This document shows positions 1-8,618 of a stretch of DNA of 64,000 nt, in pieces (position 1 is the first letter of the stretch; each line of letters opens with the position of its first letter). The translations under genes were made by a program, and so were the position numbers. Location: contig NZ_LSLK01000075.1 in assembly GCF_002257705.1 (NCBI RefSeq), positions 1 to 64,000 of the forward strand, read 5' to 3'. The notes under the pieces were generated by a model that had not been told where the DNA came from, ran no database searches, and worked only from the letters and a program-made list of their open reading frames with translations. This stretch comes from Sporomusa silvacetica DSM 10669 (GTDB taxonomy: Bacteria > Bacillota > Negativicutes > Sporomusales > Sporomusaceae).

Positions 1-210
1 GCTGCTGGTCTTGACGTTGCTGGTTTTGACGCTGCTGGTTTTGACGCTGCTGGTTTTGACGCTGCTGGTTTTGACGCTGCTGGTTTTGACGCTGCTGGTT
101 TTGACGCTGCTGGTTTTGACGTTGCTGGTCTTGACGTTGCTGGTTTTGATGTTGCTGGTCTTGATGTTGCTGGTCTTGACGCTGCTGGTCTTGACGCTGC
201 TTTTCTTGAT
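1..210. repeat. 15-bp tandem repeat, about 14 units
   Basis: The unit on the plus strand is gctgctggttttgac with C/T changes at a few positions. Thirteen clear units and one degenerate unit (196-210) are visible before the window edge. The 15-bp period keeps the frame of the minus-strand Gln-rich protein. Units at 31-120 are identical, which suggests recent expansion and possible length variation between strains. Confidence 0.95.
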
Positions 211-310
211 CCTGTTGCTGATTATCCTGTTGACGATTATCTGCAGCAGATACTATTGAGGATAAACTTAAAATAAGCAGTATGAGAATAGAAACTAGAA
301 TTTTACGCAT
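1..310 (-). CDS. Secreted Gln-rich pentapeptide-repeat protein (5' part, cut by window edge)
   Basis: Reading the minus strand from an ATG at 310 gives an open frame of about 103 codons that runs off the window start. A GAGGAGG ribosome site lies 8 bases upstream. Residues 1-23 form a signal peptide (MRKILVSILILLILS, then a small-residue cleavage region SSIVSAA). After a short Asn/Gln stretch the protein becomes tandem five-residue units of the form QDQQR or QNQQR/H. No enzyme motif is visible; a low-complexity surface or matrix protein is the safest description. The opposite strand is also open (Leu/Val-rich), but it has no ribosome site and is a shadow of the repeat. The C-terminus is not visible. 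Confidence 0.75.
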   Translation of the reverse strand, partial: MRKILVSILILLILSLSSIVSAADNRQQDNQQQDQEKQRQDQQRQDQQHQDQQHQNQQRQDQQRQNQQRQNQQRQNQQRQNQQRQNQQRQNQQRQNQQRQDQQ

Positions 311-712
311 TTCATAGACCTCCTCATGTTAATAACCCATAGGTATTCGTCTAAAATACGGTGAAGTAATTAGTTTTAGCCATAAAGATAGTACTCCCCT
401 CCTTGCCTAATAAATTTCCCGCAGTATACGGAGAACATAAATAGAGTTTATTAATAATGATTTTATTTACATGACATCTCGTTGTCGACCATCCAATATT
501 AACCTCCACCCTTTTTATTATAATACCAGTTGGTACAATTGTTAATTGGGTGGCGACAAATTCTTGCGAGTTTGTATTTTCTCAACGTGTAAAACGTAGC
601 CCTTCGTAATAGGGAGATCATATCTATGAAAAGTGCTAACTTTTCGGCAGAAAGTTGTAATTCTGCATACATCCGTCGCAGATATTGCATCGCTTCGAAC
701 TTAGCAAATCAT
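311..712. other. Intergenic stretch without a convincing gene
   Basis: Apart from the ribosome site of the repeat protein, this stretch shows no supported gene. A 63-codon minus-strand frame at 499-690 lacks a ribosome site and has no recognisable sequence. The base pattern from about 555 (gacaaattcttgcgag...) loosely resembles the inverted sequence near 3575 and may be one end of the decayed transposon described next; the match is weak. Confidence 0.5.
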
Positions 713-1775
713 TCATGTAGATTTTACCGAATATATTTCCGTTGCCAGACACTGGCCAAGTGCATCTTTACAGTTATCATCTCGCCAGTAGATATTTATT
801 CCCGCTGGTGGGCTATCGTGATCTAATTTACGCACAACCCTCTTGTTGCTTTCGTTGGGGTAATAAAATAGGTTTCTCTCATGCTTATATGGATCGCGAA
901 CATGGTTCTTCCTAGTCTTATTATTTACTATAGTCATAATCACGTGCGCATTCAGCGTACCACGATCAATCTCTTGGCTTGACGCTTGGTAAACACTATC
1001 TTTAATGGCTTTCTTCAGTTCTTCAACCGTTATATCTTTATCGAAATCTAACATCTTATATAAATCGTTGAAGTATTGGATAACTGCCTTACCATCGCTC
1101 AAAGCTTTCACTCTTTTCCTCTTGATAGGACTGGAAGTCCGACCTGATAAAGGTAAGAAAAGACTTAATCGTATGCTTAGTATATTCATAGACTGGCTCA
1201 ATTCGCCCTGTCGCTTCCCATTCCAGAACATTAACTAACTGAGCCGAAACCGTGTCCCTTGATTCTTCGTCGGTGGTTCCCCATGTCATTTGCTGGCAAG
1301 GGATGACTATACCAGGAAAATGTTTTGTCAGTTTAACAAACATTTGCTGAAATTCTTCCTCGGCCCGTTTCGTGGTCTTTGGCGCTAGAAATATTAACGC
1401 GATGACCGGTTGTACCGCATTCTCTGTATTAACAGTCCCCGTATAGCGATTTCTTAAGCCGACAATCTCCTGAAATAGCTGATCATCGCCTCGGACAATT
1501 GCACCATCACGGATTTTATTTTCTACAGCAAAAGCATACTGTGGCATCTTTGTATGTTGTATCGGTTGGCTGGTATTGAATAATTCAATCAGGATATCTA
1601 TGTCGCGAGCCTTTCTTTTTCCCTCATTCTCTAAGTTTACCGTTTCTTCAGCCCTAACCCTAATTGTAGCTGCTCGCCGTTTTTGTCCGCGCCTTGCTCG
1701 CAACATGTGCCAAAATCTGCCCGGCATTTTTGCCTTGTAACGGTTTAAAAATTGGCATCTGTCGGCAGATACCAA
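713..1775 (-). pseudogene. PD-(D/E)XK nuclease-like gene, frameshifted
   Basis: Two overlapping minus-strand frames together encode one protein of about 350 residues. The first part carries DIDILIEL followed by FAVENKI, the D...ExK pattern of PD-(D/E)XK nucleases, and then a DDQLFQEI segment as in the ENK-type families of that superfamily. At about 1110-1125 (aggaaaagagtg on the minus strand) the frame ends in SESFERW, while the neighbouring frame continues as RVKALSDGKAVIQYF, so a one-base indel is likely. The listed start is a TTG inside a hairpin directly after an in-frame stop, so the true 5' end is probably also missing. It follows the transposase and ATPase in the same direction and may be cargo. 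No intact enzyme is expected. Confidence 0.6.
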
Positions 1776-1780
1776 TTTTT
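1747..1780. terminator. Bidirectional terminator-like hairpin between ATPase and nuclease
   Basis: A 15-base arm (1747-1761) pairs with 1766-1780 around a TCGG loop with one mismatch. The outer bases are A5 and T5, so a U tract exists on both strands. It lies just past the ATPase stop at 1787 and would end the transposition-gene transcript before the nuclease gene. It could alternatively mark an insertion boundary. Confidence 0.6.
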
Positions 1781-1786
1781 AGGCCG

Positions 1787-2591
1787 TTATGGAAGTTCAC
1801 TCTCGATGACGAGATGAATCAGATGGTCATCAATAAGCTTTTTGTTGCGCTGCGCCGCACTCAGTAAACTGTGCATACAGACTTTGTTAACGGCACGAAA
1901 TGCGCCGGATGAATATTTGTAGACTTCGTCAATGGCTTTGTCTGTAAAAATATCTTGCTGCCCATCGGCATAAGCAAGGTGCGCTTTGATGTAACCTTCT
2001 GTTTGTGAGCGATCAAGCAATGGCAGATTGCATTTTAAATCGATTCTTTGGCGAACGGCAGCATACGCCTGTAGATTCAGCTTGTCCCATAATTCATTCT
2101 GACCTACGAGAATAAGTGCCATTGGATTTTGCGAATCCCATTTGGTAATTTAGCATGAACCGAACTTCTTCCAGTGTTTCACGTTTTAAAAGATGTGCCT
2201 CATCTACAATAGTGAGAACTTTTTTGTGCTTGACTTCGCGCACGTATTCAAGCTGTTGATGCAGGCTAAGCTTCGCGTCACCACGATAAAATTTCCCATC
2301 AGCACCAAGTTGCTGCAAAAGTCCGTTGTAAAACCAGCGCGGTGTGAGCTGGGAATCGGAAAGATAAAGCACCAGATATTCTTCCGGGTTTAAGCTACCG
2401 GAAAGCCTTCGGATCAGCGTTGTTTTTCCGCATCCAACTTCGGCAGTAACCACGGCAAACAGTTGATTTTCCGCAGCGTAACAAAGCCTGCCAAGGCATT
2501 CATGCACAGCATCTGACATATATTATAGGCTGTCTACCGGAATGCTGTTGGTAAAGGGCGTATGCTTCATGGAAAAGAATGCTTTATACAT
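1787..2591 (-). pseudogene. ExeA/TniB-like AAA ATPase of a transposon, nonsense codon plus frameshift
   Basis: The gene is best read from an ATG at 2591 that overlaps the transposase stop (ATGTATAA). It starts MYKAFFSMKHTPFTNSI, typical of the ATPase partner of DDE transposases. An in-frame TAA sits at codon 23 (2525-2523), after which the frame continues MSDAVHECLGRLCYAAEN. Walker A is AEVGCGKTT and Walker B is VLTIVDEAHLL. The frame breaks at 2137-2139, where one extra base in a GGG run (minus strand) hides DSQNPMALILVGQNEL; removing it restores a continuous protein of about 267 residues. With both lesions the helper ATPase cannot be made whole, so the element should be immobile on its own. 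Confidence 0.8.
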
Positions 2592-3553
2592 TCAGCGTCA
2601 GCTCCTTTGCCATGCTGCTAAAGCTTGTTGCAACGGTGGTTTTAGGCTGTACCGATTTGTTTTCCAATCCTTCCAGCATGCGTGAACTCTGGACTGTTAC
2701 CTTTTCCGGTTTCTCAGGAAACAACTCCACTTGCCGGCAGTTTTCGCCGATCTGCAGTCGTTTGGCTTTAAACGCGGGAAAATCGCTATGATGAATTTCT
2801 AATTCGTCCTTCCATGTAGGATCATAGAGGACTTCGACTTTGCGGCCAATTAGTTTCATGCCTACTTCATATTTGCTGCCATTGAAGCTGATGCAGCCGG
2901 TCTTGTCTACCTCGCGTTCCTCCGTATGTAAAAATGCCTCACGGCAAGCTTCGATGTCTGGAAATCGAAGCGGTTTCTTGTCGGTTAGATACGCAGTTTC
3001 TGGGGAAACACCGTCCAGTCCGGCATGGGAATCCTTATGGTACTTTTCCTGTATCCACAAGTCAAGGTAATGATTGAGTTCCTCCAGGCTTTGTGGCTTT
3101 TGCAAGGCAACCTCAGCAAGAAAAGAATCTAAGCGGCGATTGAATCGTTCAATTTTCCCCTTCCCTTCGGGATGATACGGTCGCGCATGCAGCAGCTTAA
3201 TCCCAAGTTTTGCGCAGGCCTTGGTCAGCCAGTTGCTGCGATATTGTTTACCATTATCTACATAGACAGCATCTGGCATCCCATGAGTTAAGATGGCATC
3301 TCTGAGCGTATCTTCAATGATGTCGAGCTTCTGGTTTTCATAGAACTTCGCACTGACAATGAAACGTGTGGCGTCGTCAATCCAGGCAGCAAGGTAAACC
3401 TGCTTTTTGGCACCATCCCTGCCAATGGGCAAATACGGTCCATACTTGATATCCCCTTGGTAAGGCATACCGCGATGCGGCTTGGCAAAACGGCGAGCTG
3501 CCGGGCAACTGATACCTTGGCATAAAATTATCCTTTTGACACATTATGCAATA
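2584..3553 (-). pseudogene. DDE (rve-type) transposase, N-terminally truncated
   Basis: The integrase catalytic core is intact: WIDDATRF gives the first Asp, VYVDNGKQY the second, and HPEGKGKIERFNR the Glu. A C-terminal Mu-type beta-barrel region follows. The first Met is at 3468, but the frame is open back to a stop at about 3556 (residues RRFAKPHRG precede MPYQGD). The N-terminal helix-turn-helix DNA-binding part expected of this family (about 100-150 residues) is missing and no start with a ribosome site is present. The stop overlaps the ATPase start by 8 bases, showing the original operon. IS481/Tn7/Tn552-like integrases share this fold; the exact IS family cannot be named from sequence alone. 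Confidence 0.75.
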
Positions 3554-3721
3554 TTCCCGTAATTAAGCAAATGTCCTGCCATAAATATGAATTCATTAGG
3601 CCCTCATTTCAAACTTAAAAAACCAAAAATCGCTAATGCGGTTTCATTTATCCTATTTCCAGTTTCTATATAGTATCCTCCATAACTAAAAAAGCCGTTT
3701 CTATATTTATGAATCAAATTA

Positions 3722-4060
3722 TTAAGACAACTTTACCCCTAAAATTGTTTCCAATTCTTCAATTTTAGTTTGTCTTTCTTCACTGATATAAGGCGTGTCG
3801 CGGGGACGGGGTTGGCGACAAGACTCTCAACTATTCCAATGTCGATAACCCCGTCCCCTTGACACCTTCCAAATCGCACAACCGCTTCATCGGGTTTATC
3901 CGAAAACATATTTAAGACATATTCTTTATCAACAATCTGTCTGCTCTCTGTATATTCACTATAGCTACTCCATTTATATTTTGTTATATCTTCTACTATT
4001 TTTGCCTTTATGGGGTTCTAGTGAATATAACGCAGTACTGTTAAAAAAATAACTGTCCGT
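3722..4060 (-). pseudogene. REP-associated tyrosine transposase (Y1/IS200-like), C-terminal remnant
   Basis: Minus-strand translation gives FLTVLRYIH, an in-frame TAG, then NPIKAKIVEDITKYKWSSY, the conserved C-terminal region of REP-associated tyrosine transposases (Transposase_17). It continues through SEYTESRQIVDKEYVLNMF to about 3870. After an inserted GC-rich inverted repeat, the usual tail reappears in another frame as ISEERQTKIEELETILG and stops at 3722. The catalytic N-terminal part is absent. The gene is dead: it is truncated, carries a CAG-to-TAG change, and is interrupted. Confidence 0.75.
3797..3862. repeat. REP-like GC-rich inverted repeat inside the tyrosine transposase remnant
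   Basis: Arms ggggacggggtt (near 3798-3810) and aaccccgtcccc (near 3847-3859) flank a spacer of about 37 bases, with outer gtgtcgc and tgacacc borders. This is the kind of palindromic unit that Y1 transposases of this group are thought to mobilise, and it lies within the coding remnant of such an enzyme. Confidence 0.7.
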
Positions 4061-4181
4061 TTCTGCAGCCTCGCTTTAGACTTTGGACTAGGACGTGAAA
4101 CACTCGCCACTCCCTGGATTACGTTGAGTTATTAGCCCCCGGTCTTGGTACCTGTTGGGCTGGACTTCTAAAACAGGACAA

Positions 4182-4397
4182 TCAATAATTCAACTGTAAT
4201 AAGTCGTTCACAACATAATGTACTCCGATCATTGGGCTTGGAATTTTAATATTCAAAGCTTGCATAAGATTTAACATGAAAGCAACTACTAGTAAAACAG
4301 AACATATCCAAAACTCTCGCCAATATTTTTTTCTTATTAGCATAGATCCTTGAACAAAAGCAACGATTGCGTATATTCCACATAGCAAAATTATCAT
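4182..4397 (-). CDS. Small two-helix membrane protein at the end of the germination operon (possible D subunit)
   Basis: This 71-residue protein follows the permease gene by 17 bases and has a good ribosome site (AGGAGTATATTAAG-ATG). It has two hydrophobic helices, about residues 1-20 and 30-50, joined by a basic loop (RKKYWREF), and a short polar tail. Some gerA-type operons encode a fourth small membrane protein (D subunit) with two helices that modulates receptor function. Size, topology and position fit that role, but sequence similarity cannot be tested here. Confidence 0.65.
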   Translation of the reverse strand: MIILLCGIYAIVAFVQGSMLIRKKYWREFWICSVLLVVAFMLNLMQALNIKIPSPMIGVHYVVNDLLQLNY

Positions 4398-4414
4398 CTT
4401 AATATACTCCTATT

Positions 4415-5539
4415 TTATGTTTGATCATTATTTAAAGCATTCTTAGGGATTACGTCACTATTGGGTAGATTGCGCATGGCAGCAGTAAGCAATAATATAG
4501 ACGGAAACACAACTACAAATAGAGTTGCGACTATTGGCCAGGTGTTTTGAGCACTAATACTATGATCAATCGTTGATTCGTAGACAATCATGGATAATGT
4601 AACAGAAATGCCACCGACAGGAATTATTACAGGTAAATATGTCCGTAAACACAACAACTGGGAAAAAGAAACTACGACAGCATGATAAAGTATACTGCAC
4701 TTGACAAATAACAGAATTGTATGACCAATTGCTATTAAAATATCCATTCTGGTTAAAATATTTCCAATATTAATCAGTCGCGTTGCCTGTAAAGAGGGAG
4801 AAGACCAAATAAATTCCGTGCTTCCCAATATAGCTGTGTTTCTTATGGCAATTATCAAAAAACTTATTCCGCCCAGTACAAGTCCTATAGTGGTGCTTTT
4901 TGCTACCGAATTTATGTTATTGACGTATGGAAACACCATCAGAAATACTACAATTTCACAAAAGGGCACTACGGTAACAACATGTATTCCATGCAAAAAA
5001 TCTTGCCAAGGAATAACAAATATCGGCAGAAAATTGGAGAAATTCATATCTTTAAGTAAGAAAAGAAATGTGCTACAAATAGTTAATAAAGCGACTACTA
5101 CAAACAAAAAACTGAGTCTTGCCAGTACCTCTATTCCTACTGCCAAGGTATATGCACACACTGTAATAAATATAACAATAAAAAAAACCGAGGGTGTTTC
5201 TGGCATAAAAAACAAAAGAAAATCACCTAACCCTTTTAAATTAAAAACAAGCAACATCCAGAAAAAACATAAATAAAGGATAGAAACTACCTTTCCCAAA
5301 AACTTTCCAAACGTAATTTCTAAAATGGCTATAAGATTTAGACCAGCAAATTTTTTCCCAAGCACAATGTAGATAGCAATAATAGGAAAACTTATTATAA
5401 ACCCTGATATTATAGCTAACCATGTATCATGCTTGGTCAAATTACCAATAAAGGATATAAATATTACAGACCCTTGAATAAAAGCGCCGATTAAGTAAAC
5501 CAACTCGCTCTGCGAAATTTTACTTGCTTCATAATTCAT
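4415..5539 (-). CDS. gerKB: Spore germination permease, GerAB/GerKB family
   Basis: The protein has 374 residues with about ten hydrophobic segments and starts MNYEASKISQSELVYLIGAF, the usual opening of GerB-type germinant-receptor permeases (amino acid permease-like, APC fold). In the family this subunit sits in the spore inner membrane and takes part in germinant recognition and ion release. The ribosome site AAGGAAATGAG lies within the end of the upstream gerC gene, whose stop is 6 bases before the ATG, so the two are translationally linked. The operon order is A-C-B-D. The germinant cannot be predicted from sequence. Confidence 0.9.
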   Translation of the reverse strand: MNYEASKISQSELVYLIGAFIQGSVIFISFIGNLTKHDTWLAIISGFIISFPIIAIYIVLGKKFAGLNLIAILEITFGKFLGKVVSILYLCFFWMLLVFNLKGLGDFLLFFMPETPSVFFIVIFITVCAYTLAVGIEVLARLSFLFVVVALLTICSTFLFLLKDMNFSNFLPIFVIPWQDFLHGIHVVTVVPFCEIVVFLMVFPYVNNINSVAKSTTIGLVLGGISFLIIAIRNTAILGSTEFIWSSPSLQATRLINIGNILTRMDILIAIGHTILLFVKCSILYHAVVVSFSQLLCLRTYLPVIIPVGGISVTLSMIVYESTIDHSISAQNTWPIVATLFVVVFPSILLLTAAMRNLPNSDVIPKNALNNDQT

Positions 5540-5545
5540 AGATTC

Positions 5546-6706
5546 TCATTTCCTTAGTTGCACTGTATCAGAGAGAGTGCCAGTGCTACGTATTTTAGCA
5601 TCAACATCAATAACACAATCAATATCGGTATACACTTTATCCCATTGATGCCGAAATATTTGCCAGTCATTAGGAAATTTTCGGTATACAATATTACCAA
5701 AACCAAAAATATCACTATTGAATTGTTTCGATTTATTTAACGCGGCAAGAATTTCTTGTTTTATTACATTAGCCTGCAGCCGTTCTACATCTTTAACAAA
5801 CTCTAAAGTAGCAAGATTTTTTTCCGTTGTCTGTTCCGCTAATGCTGCACTTTCCGAAATCTTGATATGCATTATAACTTGTCCATTTCTAATTTCAGGC
5901 TTAATCTCACTATCGGCTTTTGAAATCTCGAGTGACACTTTTCCCTTGCCATCTGGGCTATCAATCAGGATACTCCCACCCTTTACGTCCCCTTTTACCC
6001 AAAGGAGACCACGTGTTTCGGTTTCATTTAGTATGCCGACCATTTTACCATATTTAAATACGGCCATTCCTAAAGCTTCAACTTCTTTGACTCCTCTCGA
6101 CTGCGTGATTGAGAGCAAAGGAACTACTGGTGTCGTTGTTTCACTCATAAGCTGTTCAGTTAGGTCAAATATCGTAACTGCCGTAAAATGTGACGCATAT
6201 TGATGCGCTCTGATAGTTTTGATTATATTGGTAATTGGTAATTTCTCTGTTTCAGAATCTACTGCAAAAATATCGGCAGCATTCTCTGTTGCAACCGCAA
6301 CCAACATATTAGGGCGTAATTCATGATCACGTAGAAAAAAGTCAATAACATTCTCAAGGCCATCTTCTGCTAAACTTCTACCTAGAATGACAATTTCATT
6401 ATGTGTAAAAAAAAGCCTTTTTCCTATAATATGAGTTGTTTTTCTAATCGCTTCAAAAACTGTATCTCCAACCATTGATATGTTTGAATATGCTTTACCC
6501 CCACTTCCTTTTTTCCCATCTGACGACGCTCCCTGCACAGCTTCAGGTTTTGCAACTTGGGCTGTTAGTAATAGATGATCTAACTCTGTCGTTTTATCAA
6601 TACCTACTCCCATGACTAAGGACATAGTATTCAATTCCTTCGCACTCCAACAACCGGTAAGGGTTATTGCCGCAATCAGCATTCCAATAATTACTATTTT
6701 TTTCAT
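5546..6706 (-). CDS. gerKC: Spore germination lipoprotein, Ger(x)C family
   Basis: The chosen start gives MKKIVIIGMLIAAITLTGC, a lipoprotein signal with lipobox LTGC and Cys at residue 19; the ribosome site AGAGAGGTT lies just upstream and just after the gerA stop. A longer frame to 6742 would hide this signal. Downstream is CWSAKELNTMSLVMGVGID, the standard GerC opening. At 386 residues it has the usual length for the three-domain C subunit, which anchors to the outer face of the spore inner membrane and is needed for receptor activity. Nothing suggests damage. Confidence 0.92.
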   Translation of the reverse strand: MKKIVIIGMLIAAITLTGCWSAKELNTMSLVMGVGIDKTTELDHLLLTAQVAKPEAVQGASSDGKKGSGGKAYSNISMVGDTVFEAIRKTTHIIGKRLFFTHNEIVILGRSLAEDGLENVIDFFLRDHELRPNMLVAVATENAADIFAVDSETEKLPITNIIKTIRAHQYASHFTAVTIFDLTEQLMSETTTPVVPLLSITQSRGVKEVEALGMAVFKYGKMVGILNETETRGLLWVKGDVKGGSILIDSPDGKGKVSLEISKADSEIKPEIRNGQVIMHIKISESAALAEQTTEKNLATLEFVKDVERLQANVIKQEILAALNKSKQFNSDIFGFGNIVYRKFPNDWQIFRHQWDKVYTDIDCVIDVDAKIRSTGTLSDTVQLRK

Positions 6707-6716
6707 GCAACCTCTC

Positions 6717-8558
6717 TTACTCCATAGAACTGTGTTTATCATTTTCTGAGGTGAAAGACCGTGTAGGAAAACTTTGACGCATTATATCCGAAGGATTTAA
6801 TACGGTAGGGCGTTGGGCCATGGCCCACAAAGGAACTCGAAAAAATGCATCCTTTAGTCCTGAAAGAGATAGCGGCGCAAAAGGTGATAAAAAGGGAACT
6901 CCGAAAGATCGTAATGAGGCAAGATGTAAGAGAACAACCAAAGTAACCATCAGTATGCCAAAACCACCGGCTATCCCCGCAGCGAGCAACAGGCAAAGTC
7001 GAATAATCACGCTTGAGTCAGCTTGGGCAGGTATTACAAAACTTGCAATTGCCGTTATCCCGACTATGATAACCATGATCGGGCTTATTAGTCCTGCGCT
7101 TACTGCCGTCTGCCCAATAACTAATGCTCCAACAATACTTATCGCTGAACCAATTGGCCGCGGTAGCCGCACTCCAGCTTCACGTAAAATTTCGAAAACT
7201 GCGCCCATGGCGAGCGCTTCAAAAGCTGCAGGAAAAGGAACTTGCGCCCTACCTGCTGCAAAATTAATCAATAAGGGAGTCGGAATCAACTCCTGATGGA
7301 AGGTAATCAACGCAACATATACAGCAGGAGAAAACACACTAGCAAAGTATGCCAGGAATCGGATCAGTCGTAGTAGTGATCCAAAATAGGGTCTAACATA
7401 ATAATCCTCTGGACTTTGAAAGCTTTCAATAAAAAGTGTTGGTACCGTAAGAACAATCGGACTGCCATCAACTAGAATAGCGGCACGCCCTTCGAGTAAT
7501 TTGGCCGCAACGATATCTGGCTTTTCACTATATGCTATTGTTGCAAAAATAGAATAGGGACTATCTTCAACAAACGCTTCAATATACCCGGAATCAAGAA
7601 TTGCATCCGTATTGATTCTGTTGAGACGAATTTTTATTTCTTCAATCAATTTGTCGTTTGCAATATTTGATAAATAGGCAATACATACATCTGTTTTTGT
7701 TTGATCACCAATTTTTATAGTTACAAAGCGAAGGTGTGAATTGTGAATTTTGCGTCTCAACAAAGGTAGATTAATCATGATGCTCTCAGAAAACCCTTCT
7801 CTAGGCCCTCGAATAACATTATCCATATCGGGTTTTTCTACACCGCGAGTTTCCCATTTTGCACTATTAACAATTAAAGCCTCAGATATACCGTCTATGA
7901 ATAGAAGCGATTCTCCAGATAGCAGATAAATCTTTAAATCACTTATCTGATCAGATTTTTTGATATCACCTACGGTTAATAGTTTTTTTTGTATGATATC
8001 AATTGTAGGTAGATGGTACTTATCCTGGTTTTCTCCTCCCATCAGCGGGCTTAGAATATTATTATTTATGATCTCTTTATCTGTCAAACCAGCAACATAT
8101 ATCAAACCACCCTTTCGTTTTGTCAAACCAAAATCAAATTCACGAATTACTATATCACTACTTGCGAGTATACCTTTCATGGTTTCTAAGTTTTTGGACA
8201 AGTTGGATGAGACGGGGGAATACTCAATTTGTCCTGTACTGTTTCTTTCATATGCCAAGGCTAGCGGTGAAAGTCGTAAAAGTTGCCTTTCTAGAACTTC
8301 TAATTCTGCCTTAATTATTTCGATTTCGGTATTCACTTGGCTACTCTTCAAAAGATTAGCTGCCCGCTGCATTACTTCCAATAGTCGTTCTGCAAAAGTA
8401 AGTAATGCCTCTAATTTTTTTGCAGAGTATACCATATCTGCATCTGGCGAATTGAGAAGGTATTTTTGCGAACTATAATGCTCAGGCATCTGGCTTTCCC
8501 CGAAATTAAAAATTACATTTCGAAAATAATTATATATTCTCGAAACTATCTTTTGCAT
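6717..8558 (-). CDS. gerKA: Spore germination receptor A subunit, GerA/SpoVAF family
   Basis: The 613-residue protein has a large soluble N-terminal region (about 1-390) with the family stretch PREGFSESIMINLPLLRRKI, followed by a membrane part with hydrophobic helices from about 400 to 560 (PYFGSLLRLIRFLAYFAS, PTPLLINFAAGRAQVPFP). These are hallmarks of GerA-type receptor subunits, which with B and C form the nutrient germinant receptor of the spore inner membrane. The N-terminus (residues 1-90) is longer than in many family members and rich in charged residues. The ribosome site AAGGATG precedes the ATG. It is the first gene of the operon. Confidence 0.93.
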   Translation of the reverse strand: MQKIVSRIYNYFRNVIFNFGESQMPEHYSSQKYLLNSPDADMVYSAKKLEALLTFAERLLEVMQRAANLLKSSQVNTEIEIIKAELEVLERQLLRLSPLALAYERNSTGQIEYSPVSSNLSKNLETMKGILASSDIVIREFDFGLTKRKGGLIYVAGLTDKEIINNNILSPLMGGENQDKYHLPTIDIIQKKLLTVGDIKKSDQISDLKIYLLSGESLLFIDGISEALIVNSAKWETRGVEKPDMDNVIRGPREGFSESIMINLPLLRRKIHNSHLRFVTIKIGDQTKTDVCIAYLSNIANDKLIEEIKIRLNRINTDAILDSGYIEAFVEDSPYSIFATIAYSEKPDIVAAKLLEGRAAILVDGSPIVLTVPTLFIESFQSPEDYYVRPYFGSLLRLIRFLAYFASVFSPAVYVALITFHQELIPTPLLINFAAGRAQVPFPAAFEALAMGAVFEILREAGVRLPRPIGSAISIVGALVIGQTAVSAGLISPIMVIIVGITAIASFVIPAQADSSVIIRLCLLLAAGIAGGFGILMVTLVVLLHLASLRSFGVPFLSPFAPLSLSGLKDAFFRVPLWAMAQRPTVLNPSDIMRQSFPTRSFTSENDKHSSME

Positions 8559-8588
8559 AAATAGACATCCTTATTGTAAAAGTATTTA

Positions 8589-8618
8589 CAGTATTCCCAA
8601 TATACTTTCTGCTATTCT
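8589..8618 (-). promoter_or_regulatory. Possible sigma-G-type promoter of the germination operon
   Basis: On the minus strand, AGAATA (8618-8613) and AATACTG (8595-8589) are separated by 17 bases, about 30 bases before the gerA start. Sigma-G promoters resemble TGAATA and CATACTA with this spacing, and gerA-type operons are forespore-expressed. The match is imperfect. Confidence 0.35.

Larger units (their letters stand above)
555..3575 (-). mobile_element. Decayed transposon: DDE transposase, AAA ATPase, PD-(D/E)XK nuclease
   Basis: Three co-directional broken genes make up the element. Its ends are proposed only from a weak inverted similarity: minus-strand sequence starting at 3575 (GACATTTGCTTAATTACGG) and plus-strand sequence starting at 555 (GACAAATTCTTGCGAG) share GACA, a CTT, and a later GTGT-AAA block. 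No target-site duplication is obvious. Boundaries are therefore approximate; the gene content is the solid part. Confidence 0.45.

Noticed and set aside
11..259. Plus-strand Leu/Val-rich 82-codon frame
   Set aside because: It is the antisense of the Gln-rich repeat; no ribosome site, and the minus strand has a signal peptide and good start.
499..690. 63-codon minus-strand frame
   Set aside because: No ribosome site, no recognisable sequence, lies beside a decayed transposon.
626..826. 66-codon plus-strand frame
   Set aside because: Overlaps the nuclease pseudogene; no supporting signals.
713..1775. Nuclease as TnsA homologue
   Set aside because: Motif order fits ENK-type PD-(D/E)XK proteins better than TnsA; kept as an unassigned nuclease.
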